From contig CBDAQA010000025.1 of NCBI GenBank assembly GCA_965198865.1, forward strand, positions 744,001 through 808,000: 64,000 nt of DNA, read 5' to 3'. The stretch's first letter is position 1. Every line of letters starts with the position of its first letter. Of the stretch, positions 52,054 to 63,478 are shown one piece after another. Position numbers and translations under genes: made by a program. Source of the DNA: CBDAQA01 sp965198865. Its GTDB lineage: Bacteria > Planctomycetota > Phycisphaerae > Tepidisphaerales > Tepidisphaeraceae. The notes under the pieces were generated by a model. It had not been told where the DNA came from, searched no databases, and saw nothing but the letters and a program-made list of their open reading frames with translations.

Positions 52054-52717
52054 GCCAGTCCTCCTTGACTGTGCGGCGGACGCTGAATTCGGCGAAGCGG
52101 AGCGCGAGCAATGTATCACGCCGGACGGATGGAACAATCGTGACAAGAAGTCGCTGGGGTGCTTCGGTCAGTGCAGCTCGGGCCGGCCGACGTGGGGATG
52201 GTGATCGCGCGCTTGGTGAAACGTGCTTTGCTGTAAAACGCCGACCGGGAGTTGCCGTCGACGCTGAGCAGTCATCCGGTTCGGCGCGATAGGCTCCATA
52301 GCTCGTTCTGGTGACGGCCCACGCCAGCTGTGGGCTGGCCTCGATCCGCTCGAGCATGACCAGGCCGATCATGCAGATGCGAGCAGGCGATCGTCGTCGC
52401 CTTGCTGATGCCGCAGGCGGCGATGGCGAAGTTGTAGGCCTTGCCGCAGTTGTCGATCTTCCGGAACCACGGCGCAGGTACATGTTCGCGGGCGCGGTCG
52501 GCCCGTAGCCTCGCGTCCCTGGGGCGTTCCGGGTCCGATATCGGTGATCGTTCGCGCCGCGAACTTCGGTCCGCTGCACAATCGGTGCGTCGTGGCGAAT
52601 GTCCCCGCGCGGGTGCCGCCCGCTACAGCCGGAGCGGCGTCGAGCCGAAGTGAAACGTGGGTCAAGGCTGCGCCGCCGCATCGGGCCGGCACTGTTCTCG
52701 CTCGGGTGCGCCACGTG
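52054..52717. other. 664-base gap between A2M and histidine kinase genes
   Basis: No convincing gene. Open frames here are short and change frame. On the minus strand around 52380-52470 a fragment reads KIDNCGKAYNFAIAACGISK, which looks protein-like but has no start or extension. It may be a decayed gene. It presumably also holds the two divergent promoters. Confidence 0.4.
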
Positions 52718-56140
<3,423 letters not shown>

Positions 56141-56206
56141 GGTCGGGCCCGCGTAGACGTCAACGGGTGTACAGGCAGGGTTGCTGGCTCAGCATATGAT
56201 CGAGGC

Positions 56207-58483
56207 GTGACGAGCGCCACCATCAACATCGCCGGGATGAGCTGTGCCAGTTGCGTCTCCCACGTCACCAAGGCCGCCCGCGGCGTGCCGGGCGTGGCCG
56301 ACGTCGCCGTGAACCTCGCCGGCGGCCGGGCGAACGTGCAGTTCGACGCCGACCGCACCGACGCGACCGCCGTCGCCGCCGCCATCACCGGGGCCGGCTA
56401 CGCCGCCGAGACGGCTTCCACCAACGGCGAGGAGCGCCGCCTCGAGTCGCAGCAGCGCCACGCCCGCTCGTGGCTCGGCCGCGCCGTCGTCGGCATCGCC
56501 CTCTGGCTCCCGGTCGAACTCGCCCACTGGCTGCTGCCGCTGTTCGGCATCACCGCGCACGGCCCGATGCTGTGGATCGCGCTGGTCGCGGCAACGGTCG
56601 CCGTCGTCTACGTCGGCTCCGCCTTCTACCGCAGCGCCTGGGGCGCCCTGGTTCACCGCACGTCCAACATGGACACGCTGATCGCGCTCGGCGTGACCGT
56701 CGCCTACGGCTACAGCCTGGCGTTGCTGCTCGGCGGCCTCGCCGGCCTGTGGCCGCGGCCGATGCCCGACCAGGTCTACTTCATGGAGGCGACCGCCCTG
56801 CTCGCCCTGATCAGCCTCGGCCACTGGCTCGAGGCCGCCGCCCGCCGATCGGCAGGCCGGGCGATCCGCCAACTGATGGACCTGGCCCCCGCCGTCGCGC
56901 TCCGGATGGGTGGCGGTGATCCAACCGCCGTTCCCGTCGCCGACCTGGAGGTCGGCGACCGCGTGCTCGTCCGCCCCGGCGACCGCGTGCCGACCGACGG
57001 CACGGTGACCGACGGCGCCAGCGGCGTCGACGAGTCGATGCTGACCGGCGAGCCGCTGCCCGCCCGTCGGACCGTCGGCGACGCCGTCGTCGGCGGCACG
57101 GTCGCCGTCGACGGCCGGCTCGTCATCCGCGTCACCCGCACCGGCGCGCAGACGACGCTGTCGCAGATCGTGCAGCTGGTCGAGCGCGCCCAGGACAGCC
57201 GCCCGCCCGTGCAGCGGCTGGCCGATCAGGTCGCAGCCGTGTTCGTGCCCGTCGTGCTGGGCCTCGCGCTCGCCACCGCCATCGGCTGGTTCGCGTGGGG
57301 CACGGCCCACGGCTGGCCCACCGCAACGGTTTGGGCGCAGGTCGCCCGCACTGCCTGCAGCGTCCTGCTGATCGCCTGCCCCTGTGCCCTTGGCCTGGCC
57401 GTGCCGGCGGCGCTCATGGTCGGCACCGGCCTCGGCGCACGCCGCGGCATCCTCGTGCGCGACATCGACGCCCTGCAGATGGCCGAGCGCGTCGACACCG
57501 TCGCGCTCGACAAGACCGGCACGCTGACCCGCGGCAAACCGTCGGTGGCGGCAGTGACCCCCATCGCACCAGCGACCGACACCGACGTGCTGCGATTCGC
57601 CGCCGCCGCCGAGCAGTTCAGCGCCCACCCGTTGGCCAAGGCGGTCACGGCCGCCGCCCGCGCGCGGTCGATCGCCATCCCCGCGCCGGCCACGTTCGAC
57701 ACGGTGCCGGGACTCGGCGTGACGGCGACCGTCGACGGTCAGGCCATCGTCGTGGGCTCCGCCGCGTTGTTGGGCGATCGCTCCATCGCCGTGCCCGTGA
57801 TCGTTCCGGGACCGGGCCAAACCTTGGTGTTCGTCGCCGTCGACGGACACGCGGTCGGCCACGTTGTCCTGTTGGACGAGGTCCGCCCCGACGCCGCGGC
57901 GGCGATCGCGGACCTGCACGCGATGGGCATCCGCACGGTCCTCCTGACCGGCGACAACCGCGCCGCCGCCGACGCCGCGGCCGCCGCGGTCGGCATCGAG
58001 ATGGTCCACGCCGACGTCCGCCCCGGCGGCAAGGCCGACGTGATCGCGTCGCTGCGCGCCGGCGACCGCAGCCGCGGGCTTCAGCCCGCGGGCCGCCACC
58101 GCGTCGCCATGGTCGGCGACGGCATCAACGACGCGCCCGCCCTGGCGTCGGCCGACCTCGGCATCGCCGTCGGCTCGGCCAGCGACGTCGCGAAGGAGGC
58201 GGGCGGCATCGTGCTCGTCGGCGAGTCGCTGGGGGGCATCGCCGCGGCACTTCGGCTGGGGCGGGCGACGATGCGCGCCATCCGCCAGAACCTGTTCTGG
58301 GCGTTCGCCTACAACGTGGTCGCGATCCCGCTGGCGGCGTCTGGCCGGCTCAACCCGGCGTGGGCGGCGGCGTTCATGGCGGTGTCCGATGTGGCCGTGC
58401 TGGGCAACGCGCTGCGCCTGCGACGGGCACGGTTGGACGGGCCCGGGAAGGGCTCAGGAATCTCAGTCGGGCACGCCGTTTAA
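56207..58483 (+). CDS. copA: Copper-type P1B ATPase with a palindrome-encoded insert
   Basis: A 758-residue heavy-metal exporter. The N-terminal HMA domain has the metal site MSCASC (Cys13, Cys16). The membrane part holds CPC (391-393), the marker of Cu/Ag-transporting P1B pumps. The phosphorylated Asp435 is in DKTGT, SAHPLAKA is the nucleotide-domain HP motif, and GDGINDAPAL is intact. Just before it, RSRGLQPAG (about residues 620-630) is an extra segment encoded by a palindromic repeat that also occurs near 22508. The start is a GTG at 56207. No CsoR/CueR-type regulator was seen nearby. Confidence 0.92.
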   Translation: MTSATINIAGMSCASCVSHVTKAARGVPGVADVAVNLAGGRANVQFDADRTDATAVAAAITGAGYAAETASTNGEERRLESQQRHARSWLGRAVVGIALWLPVELAHWLLPLFGITAHGPMLWIALVAATVAVVYVGSAFYRSAWGALVHRTSNMDTLIALGVTVAYGYSLALLLGGLAGLWPRPMPDQVYFMEATALLALISLGHWLEAAARRSAGRAIRQLMDLAPAVALRMGGGDPTAVPVADLEVGDRVLVRPGDRVPTDGTVTDGASGVDESMLTGEPLPARRTVGDAVVGGTVAVDGRLVIRVTRTGAQTTLSQIVQLVERAQDSRPPVQRLADQVAAVFVPVVLGLALATAIGWFAWGTAHGWPTATVWAQVARTACSVLLIACPCALGLAVPAALMVGTGLGARRGILVRDIDALQMAERVDTVALDKTGTLTRGKPSVAAVTPIAPATDTDVLRFAAAAEQFSAHPLAKAVTAAARARSIAIPAPATFDTVPGLGVTATVDGQAIVVGSAALLGDRSIAVPVIVPGPGQTLVFVAVDGHAVGHVVLLDEVRPDAAAAIADLHAMGIRTVLLTGDNRAAADAAAAAVGIEMVHADVRPGGKADVIASLRAGDRSRGLQPAGRHRVAMVGDGINDAPALASADLGIAVGSASDVAKEAGGIVLVGESLGGIAAALRLGRATMRAIRQNLFWAFAYNVVAIPLAASGRLNPAWAAAFMAVSDVAVLGNALRLRRARLDGPGKGSGISVGHAV
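58067..58092. repeat. Palindromic repeat inside the P1B ATPase gene
   Basis: 26 bases equal to the reverse complement of 22508-22534, less one T. The inner part forms a 9-bp hairpin (58072-58080 with 58083-58091). The insertion keeps the reading frame. Confidence 0.88.
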
Positions 58484-58633
58484 GCGCTTGACTCCCCCCA
58501 CGCCCGTCGCTTCAATACCGCCACTTTTGGGCCGGCCGCGCCTGGGCGCGTACGGGGTGCAGATGAGTCCCGGCCGAAACCGGGCGTGCCCGCCGCGGGC
58601 CCGAAGGGTAGGACCTCCTTGGGAGACACTCGG

Positions 58634-59053
58634 ATGCTGATGACCACGCAACCCGCCCGCCGTCGCCTGGCCGAGCCGGCCGACGGTGCAGGCGTGACCA
58701 ACCCGGCGCTCGCCGCCCTCACCCTGGAACCGGGCGAGGTCGACGGGTTGGGCTTCCCCGCCTTGGGCCACCCCGTCGACGCGATCGCGTTTCCCTTCGC
58801 CCGGCCCGACGCGGCCAAGCGGAAGGCGGACGATGACGACGACCTCGCCGACGACGACGAGGAGACCGACGACGACGAGGTCAAGGAGGACGCCGAGGAG
58901 GAGGACGACGACCTCGACGACGACGAGGACGAGGAGGACGACGACGAGGATGACGAGGAGGAAGAGGAAGACGAGTTCGACGACGCCGACGATGACGACG
59001 ACGACTTCGACGATGATGACGACGACGACGACGACTTCGACGACGACGAGTGA
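58634..59053 (+). CDS. Asp/Glu-rich acidic protein
   Basis: A 139-residue protein of unknown function. The first 60 residues are mixed (PARRRLAEPADGAG, then LEPGEVDGLGFPALGHP). From about residue 68 to the end nearly every residue is Asp or Glu, with few Lys, Val or Phe. GGGAG eight bases upstream supports the ATG. The extreme negative charge could bind metal or basic protein partners, but no family is recognised. A terminator follows at 59081. Confidence 0.7.
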   Translation: MLMTTQPARRRLAEPADGAGVTNPALAALTLEPGEVDGLGFPALGHPVDAIAFPFARPDAAKRKADDDDDLADDDEETDDDEVKEDAEEEDDDLDDDEDEEDDDEDDEEEEEDEFDDADDDDDDFDDDDDDDDDFDDDE

Positions 59054-59080
59054 TCGCCCACGCCGGTCCTAAGCTCAACG

Positions 59081-59110
59081 ACAGGGGTGCCTCACCAGGG
59101 GCACCCCTGT
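59081..59110 (+). terminator. Hairpin terminator after the acidic protein gene
   Basis: An 11-bp perfect stem (59081-59091 with 59100-59110), 8-base loop and short T-run. It lies 28 bases after the stop codon. Confidence 0.75.
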
Positions 59111-59135
59111 TTCGTGCGCGGCCTACAGTGTGGGC

Positions 59136-59579
59136 ATGTCTCGCCCCGCCCGACCATTGGCCCGCAGGCTCGCCTTCCTCTCGATCACCGCGCTGGCGCT
59201 GGCAACCGTGGCGGTGGTTGCCCAGAGCCGCGCCGGCGGTCCCGACCGGGTGGCGTGGATGGATGACGTCGGCGCCGCCCGCCGCGCCGCGGCGGCCGGG
59301 CACAAGGGCGTCCTGCTCGACTTCACCGCCGACTGGTGCCCCGCCTGTCAGGAGCTGCACCGGACGACGTGGCCCGACCGGGCCGTCGCGGCGGCGGTCG
59401 CCGCGCGGTGCGTGGCGGTCCAGGTGGACGTCGACAAGCAGCCGGACCTGGCGCGCCAGTACCGGACGGAGTACCTGCCCACGCTGGTCCTGACCGACGC
59501 CGCCGGCCGCGAGATCCGGCGGAGCGAGGGGTACCTGTCGCCCGACGAGTTCCGCCAGTGGCTGGCCGGCGGGTCGTGA
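59136..59579 (+). CDS. Secreted thioredoxin-like protein
   Basis: A 147-residue protein with an N-terminal signal or anchor helix (about 10-30) and a thioredoxin-type active site WCPAC in the context LLDFTADWCPACQELHRTTW. The cis-proline region follows as YLPTLVLTD. It resembles the C-terminal catalytic domain of DsbD/thiol-disulfide exchange proteins. It probably works outside the cytoplasm, for example in cytochrome or oxidase maturation, given the cta genes downstream; this is inferred. An ATG at 59136 is used; a GTG at 59130 is possible. Confidence 0.8.
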   Translation: MSRPARPLARRLAFLSITALALATVAVVAQSRAGGPDRVAWMDDVGAARRAAAAGHKGVLLDFTADWCPACQELHRTTWPDRAVAAAVAARCVAVQVDVDKQPDLARQYRTEYLPTLVLTDAAGREIRRSEGYLSPDEFRQWLAGGS

Positions 59580-59648
59580 TCGCCGGCTCTGTCTGAGCGT
59601 CCTCGACGCATGCGGATCGCCGTCGCCGGTGGTACTATCGCGCCGACC

Positions 59649-60398
59649 ATGGCCACCCTCACCCAACCGATCGCGATCCAGAGCTGGTGCTACCGGGCGT
59701 TCAAGCCGTTGGACGATTTCCTCCCTCTGCTGAAGGCGTCCGGCGTGACGGCGACGGAGCTGTGCGGCGTCCACGCCGAGTTCGGCAAGCCCGAGACCGC
59801 CCCGGCCCTGGCGCAGCGGTTCAAGGAGGCCGGCGTGCAGATCGTGGCGATCGGCGTCGAGTACCTGACCGGCACGCCCGCCGACCGCGGGCGCTTCGAG
59901 TGGTGCAAGGCGGCGGGCGTCAAACACATGAGCATCTCGCTCAAGCCCGAGTGCCTGGACGACAACGCCGCCGGCCTGAAGGGGATCGAGAGGCTGGCCG
60001 AGGAGTTCGACCTGCAGCTCGGCATCCACAACCACGGCGGGTACGACTGGCTCGGCAACCCGCCGATCCTGAGGTACGTGCTCGGCAAGGTCGGCCAGCG
60101 CATCGGCCTGCACCTGGACACCGCCTGGGCGATCGACGCGAAGCAGAACCCGGTCGAGATGGCCGAAACGTTCATCGACCGGCTGGTGGGCGTCCACGTG
60201 AAGGACTTCACCTACAGCCCAACGCGCCAGCCAAGCGACGTGATCATCGGCACCGGCAGCCTGGACCTGCCGAAGTTCACGGGGTTGCTGAAGTCGGCCG
60301 GGTTCAAGGGCCCGCTGGTGATCGAGTACGAGGGCGACGAGAACAACCCGGTGCCGGCCCTGAGCGAGTGCGTGAAGCGCCTGAAGGCCCTGGTGTGA
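59649..60398 (+). CDS. Sugar phosphate isomerase/epimerase-like TIM-barrel protein
   Basis: A 249-residue protein of the AP_endonuc_2/xylose-isomerase-like TIM-barrel family. Metal-site segments are visible: IHNHGGYDW, IGLHLDTAWA, GVHVKDF and the closing VIEYEGDEN. Such enzymes isomerise or epimerise sugars or inositol derivatives using a divalent metal. The substrate is unknown. The ATG at 59649 gives a normal N-terminus; an ATG at 59610 is also in frame. TACTAT at 59633-59638 is a possible -10 box very close to the start. Confidence 0.82.
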   Translation: MATLTQPIAIQSWCYRAFKPLDDFLPLLKASGVTATELCGVHAEFGKPETAPALAQRFKEAGVQIVAIGVEYLTGTPADRGRFEWCKAAGVKHMSISLKPECLDDNAAGLKGIERLAEEFDLQLGIHNHGGYDWLGNPPILRYVLGKVGQRIGLHLDTAWAIDAKQNPVEMAETFIDRLVGVHVKDFTYSPTRQPSDVIIGTGSLDLPKFTGLLKSAGFKGPLVIEYEGDENNPVPALSECVKRLKALV

Positions 60399-60495
60399 CG
60401 AAGAGGTACCCACAGCAGCGCCAGGTGATTCACGTGCGGGCCAAATCCGGTGAAATCGGAACGGCTTCGTCCGGTCCGGCATAACCTGTCAAACC

Positions 60496-61749
60496 GTGTC
60501 TCATCCCTCTGCCGAACACCGTTCCGCCCTGCACGTCTCGGCCGTCGTGACGCTGTGCTTCACGTTCCCGCTGATCTTCCTCGGCGGGCTCGTCACCAGC
60601 CACGGCGCGGGCATGAGCGTGCCCGACTGGCCGAACAGCTACGGGTACAACATGTTCCTGTTCCCGCCCAGCCGATGGGTCGGCGGGATCTTCTACGAGC
60701 ACACGCACCGGTTGCTAGGGACCGTCGTGGGCTTCAGCGCGATCATCCTGGCGAGCATCGCCTGGGGACCGGGTCGGACATCGATCGGCCGGAAGATCAT
60801 CCTGTGGGCCATCGTCGTCATCGAGCTGGCGAACGGCGCGGGCACGGCGGCGATGATCCTGTTCCCCGACCGGTTCCACCTCTCGCAGGCGAGCCGGTCG
60901 ATCTCGGCCATCCTGCCGCACGGCGTGGTGACGGCCATCGGGTTCGCGCTGGTCGCCCTCGTCGTGTGGGTCTGCCGCCAGCCCGAGCCGCGGCGGTGGG
61001 TCCGCTGGCTGGCCGCGACGGTGCTGATCGCCGTGTGCGTTCAGGGCGTGATCGGCGGGATGCGGGTCGACCTGATCAACCTGCCGCTGGCGATGGTTCA
61101 CGGCTGCTTCGCGCAGGCGACGTTCTGCCTGATGGTGGTCACGGCCGCGGTGACCGGCCGGGCGTGGCGAAAGCTGCCGGCCGAGGCGGTCGTCCCGACC
61201 GGTCGGCTGTACGCGCTGGCCTGCCTGATGGTGGCGGTCGTCCTCGCCCAGTTGATCGTCGCGGCGGTGATGCGGCACCTGGGGGCCGGGCTGGCGATCC
61301 CGGACCTGCCGCTGGCGTACGGGCACCCGCTGCCGCCGATGAACGCGGCCCAGTTGGAGGCGGCGAACCATGCCCGAGTGTGGAACCTGGGCCTGCCGCG
61401 GGTGTCGCTGGGCCAGGTGTGGCTGCACTTCGCGCACCGCATGGGGGCGGTGGTGGTGTCGCTCGTGACCATCGCGCTGGTCTCGGCGGTCCTCACCACG
61501 CACCGCCACCAGCGGTCGCTGGTGAACCCGGCGATCGCGCTGCTCGTCCTGCTGGTGACGCAGGTGACGCTGGGCGTGTTCACCGTGCTGGAGCGGAAGC
61601 CGGCCGACGTCGCCAGCAGCCACGTGGCGTGCGGGGCGCTGGTGCTGGGGACGGCGGTGCTGATTGCGGTCCGGGCGTCGAGGCTGTATGTGTTACGCTC
61701 CCGCGGGCCGGCCCAGGACGTGACCGCGGGGGAACTGGTCGCGGTTTGA
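60496..61749 (+). CDS. ctaA: Heme A synthase
   Basis: A 417-residue membrane protein of the COX15/CtaA family that oxidises heme O to heme A for the oxidase. Eight helices are predicted. Heme-ligand histidines appear in YEHTHRLLG, in LPHGVV/MVHGCF, in LHFAHRMGAVVV and in SHVACG. MSVPDWPNSYGY after helix 1 is diagnostic. The start is a GTG at 60496. It opens an operon with ctaB, a cupredoxin lipoprotein and oxidase subunit III, with short or overlapping junctions. Confidence 0.92.
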   Translation: MSHPSAEHRSALHVSAVVTLCFTFPLIFLGGLVTSHGAGMSVPDWPNSYGYNMFLFPPSRWVGGIFYEHTHRLLGTVVGFSAIILASIAWGPGRTSIGRKIILWAIVVIELANGAGTAAMILFPDRFHLSQASRSISAILPHGVVTAIGFALVALVVWVCRQPEPRRWVRWLAATVLIAVCVQGVIGGMRVDLINLPLAMVHGCFAQATFCLMVVTAAVTGRAWRKLPAEAVVPTGRLYALACLMVAVVLAQLIVAAVMRHLGAGLAIPDLPLAYGHPLPPMNAAQLEAANHARVWNLGLPRVSLGQVWLHFAHRMGAVVVSLVTIALVSAVLTTHRHQRSLVNPAIALLVLLVTQVTLGVFTVLERKPADVASSHVACGALVLGTAVLIAVRASRLYVLRSRGPAQDVTAGELVAV

Positions 61750-61757
61750 AAGTCTCG

Positions 61758-62684
61758 ATGAAGCCAGCCACCACCGACCTCGCCGACGGCCTCACCGTGG
61801 CCCCCGCCACCGGTCGCGCCGCGCGGGCCCCGTCCAGGGCCAACGACTATTACGAGCTGACCAAGCCGCGGATGAACTTCCTCGTGCTGGTCACCACGAT
61901 GGTCGGCTACTACATGGCCGTCACCAAGCCCAGCGATTGGCGGCAGCTGCTGCCGACGCTGATCGGCACGGGCCTGACGGCGGCCGGGTCGGCCGTGCTG
62001 AACCAGCTGATCGAGCGCGAGCACGACAAGCTGATGCCCCGCACGCGCCTGCGACCGCTGCCGACCGGGCGCGTGTCGCCCCTCGAGGCGTCCATCTACG
62101 GTGTCGCGTTGGCGGTGGTTGGGGTGACCTACCTCGCCGTGGCCGTGAACGGGCTGACGGCCGCCATCGGGGCGTTCACGCTGCTGAGCTACATCGCCGT
62201 CTACACGCCGCTCAAGCGGGTGACGACGCTGAACACCGTGATCGGAGCCGTGCCCGGCGCGCTGCCGCCGGTGATGGGGTGGACGGCCGTCCACGACAGG
62301 GTCACGTTCGAGGCGGCCGTGCTGTTCTGCATCCTGTTCCTGTGGCAGATGCCGCACTTCCTGGCGATCGCGACCATGTACCGCCGGGACTACGCGGCCG
62401 GCGGGTTCAAGATGCTGCCGGTGGTGGACGAGTCGCTGGCGATCACCGGCCGGCAGATCGTGCTGTACGGGGCGGCGCTGATCCCGATCACGCTGATGCC
62501 GACGCTGCTGCGGATGGACGGCGTCGTCTACTTCGCGTCGGCGTTCCTGCTGGGGATGGGCTACCTGACGTTCGGCGTCGCCGCCGCCGCCACGCGCGAG
62601 CGCGCCGACGCCCGCAAGCTGTTCTTCGCCTCGATCATCTACCTGCCGGTGCTGCTGGCGGTGATGATGACGGACAAGATGTGA
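61758..62684 (+). CDS. ctaB: Protoheme IX farnesyltransferase (heme O synthase)
   Basis: A 308-residue UbiA-type prenyltransferase that attaches farnesyl to heme B, giving heme O for CtaA. The first Asp/Asn-rich site appears as NQLIEREHDKLMPRTRLRPLP (MPRT is typical) and the second loop as YTPLKRVTTLNTVIGAVPGA. Seven to nine helices are predicted. The ATG at 61758 is used; a TTG at 61746 overlapping the ctaA stop is an alternative. It overlaps the next gene's GTG by a few bases. Confidence 0.93.
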   Translation: MKPATTDLADGLTVAPATGRAARAPSRANDYYELTKPRMNFLVLVTTMVGYYMAVTKPSDWRQLLPTLIGTGLTAAGSAVLNQLIEREHDKLMPRTRLRPLPTGRVSPLEASIYGVALAVVGVTYLAVAVNGLTAAIGAFTLLSYIAVYTPLKRVTTLNTVIGAVPGALPPVMGWTAVHDRVTFEAAVLFCILFLWQMPHFLAIATMYRRDYAAGGFKMLPVVDESLAITGRQIVLYGAALIPITLMPTLLRMDGVVYFASAFLLGMGYLTFGVAAAATRERADARKLFFASIIYLPVLLAVMMTDKM

Positions 62685-63478
62685 GAGGGTCGCGCACCGC
62701 ATCCCGGCCTGCTCACTTCAGTGCGCAGGGGACCCTGCCCGCTGAAGCGGGCAGGCCGGGTCTCTCGGTCTGCGCGCTGATCCTTGCGCTGCTCGGCGCG
62801 GGATGTGACCGGTCGTCGACGACGGCCACAGCGATCGCTCCGACGGTCGCGCCCGGCTCCTGCACCGTCACGGGGACCGTCCGCTTTTCCGGGGCCGTTC
62901 CACCACCAACCGTGCCCGAGGGCGAGTGCTGCCCGGGCGTCCCACGGCCGGCGGACGAGACGGTCGTCGTCAATGGCAACGGCACGCTTCGCAACGTGAT
63001 AGTGTACGTCAAGGATGGGCCGAACATCGCGGGGTCGCCGGCGGGGCAGGCGGTGCTGACCCAGGTCGGCTGCCAGTATGTGCCCCACGTGCTGGCGCTG
63101 CGCGTGGGGCAGCAGCTGGTGGTGACGAGCCACGACCCGATCCCGCACAACATCCACATCGCGCCGTCGAACCCGGCGAACGCCGGGCAGAACTTCGGCG
63201 AGTTCAAGGGCGACAGCCGGGCGGTCACCTTCGCCGCGCCGGACGACGACGTGGCGTTCAAGTGCGACGTCCACGCCTGGATGCGGGCCCACGCGATGGT
63301 GTTCGACCACCCCTGCTACGCCGTCACCGGCGACGACGGGTCGTACCGCATCGGACGCCTGCCGCCGGGCACGTACACGCTGGTCGCCCACCACGAGCAG
63401 TTCGGCGACCTGCAGCAAACCGTGACCGTCTCGGCCGACCATCCGACGGCCGACGCGTCGGTCGACTACCACCCGTGA
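62681..63478 (+). CDS. Cupredoxin-like lipoprotein of the oxidase operon
   Basis: A 265-residue exported protein. The likely start is the GTG at 62681 overlapping the ctaB stop; the n-region is long and is partly encoded by a palindrome (62734-62755). The hydrophobic core ends in LLGAGC, a lipobox. The mature part is a plastocyanin-like domain with HDPIPHNIHIA and FKCDVHAWMRAHAM, giving His and Cys copper-type ligands, and then a C-terminal carboxypeptidase-regulatory-like sandwich (YAVTGDDGSYRIGRLPPG). It probably sits on the outside of the membrane and may deliver copper or electrons to the oxidase. Confidence 0.78.
   Translation: MRGSRTASRPAHFSAQGTLPAEAGRPGLSVCALILALLGAGCDRSSTTATAIAPTVAPGSCTVTGTVRFSGAVPPPTVPEGECCPGVPRPADETVVVNGNGTLRNVIVYVKDGPNIAGSPAGQAVLTQVGCQYVPHVLALRVGQQLVVTSHDPIPHNIHIAPSNPANAGQNFGEFKGDSRAVTFAAPDDDVAFKCDVHAWMRAHAMVFDHPCYAVTGDDGSYRIGRLPPGTYTLVAHHEQFGDLQQTVTVSADHPTADASVDYHP
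62734..62755. repeat. Palindrome in the signal-peptide region of the cupredoxin lipoprotein gene
   Basis: CCTGCCCGC (62734-62742) and its exact inverse GCGGGCAGG (62747-62755) around TGAA. It is in frame and encodes part of the long n-region (LPAEAGR). Confidence 0.7.

Noticed and set aside
59610..59648. Upstream ATG start for the TIM-barrel protein
   Set aside because: The extra 13 residues are not typical of the family and neither start has a ribosome site; the later ATG gives the usual N-terminus.
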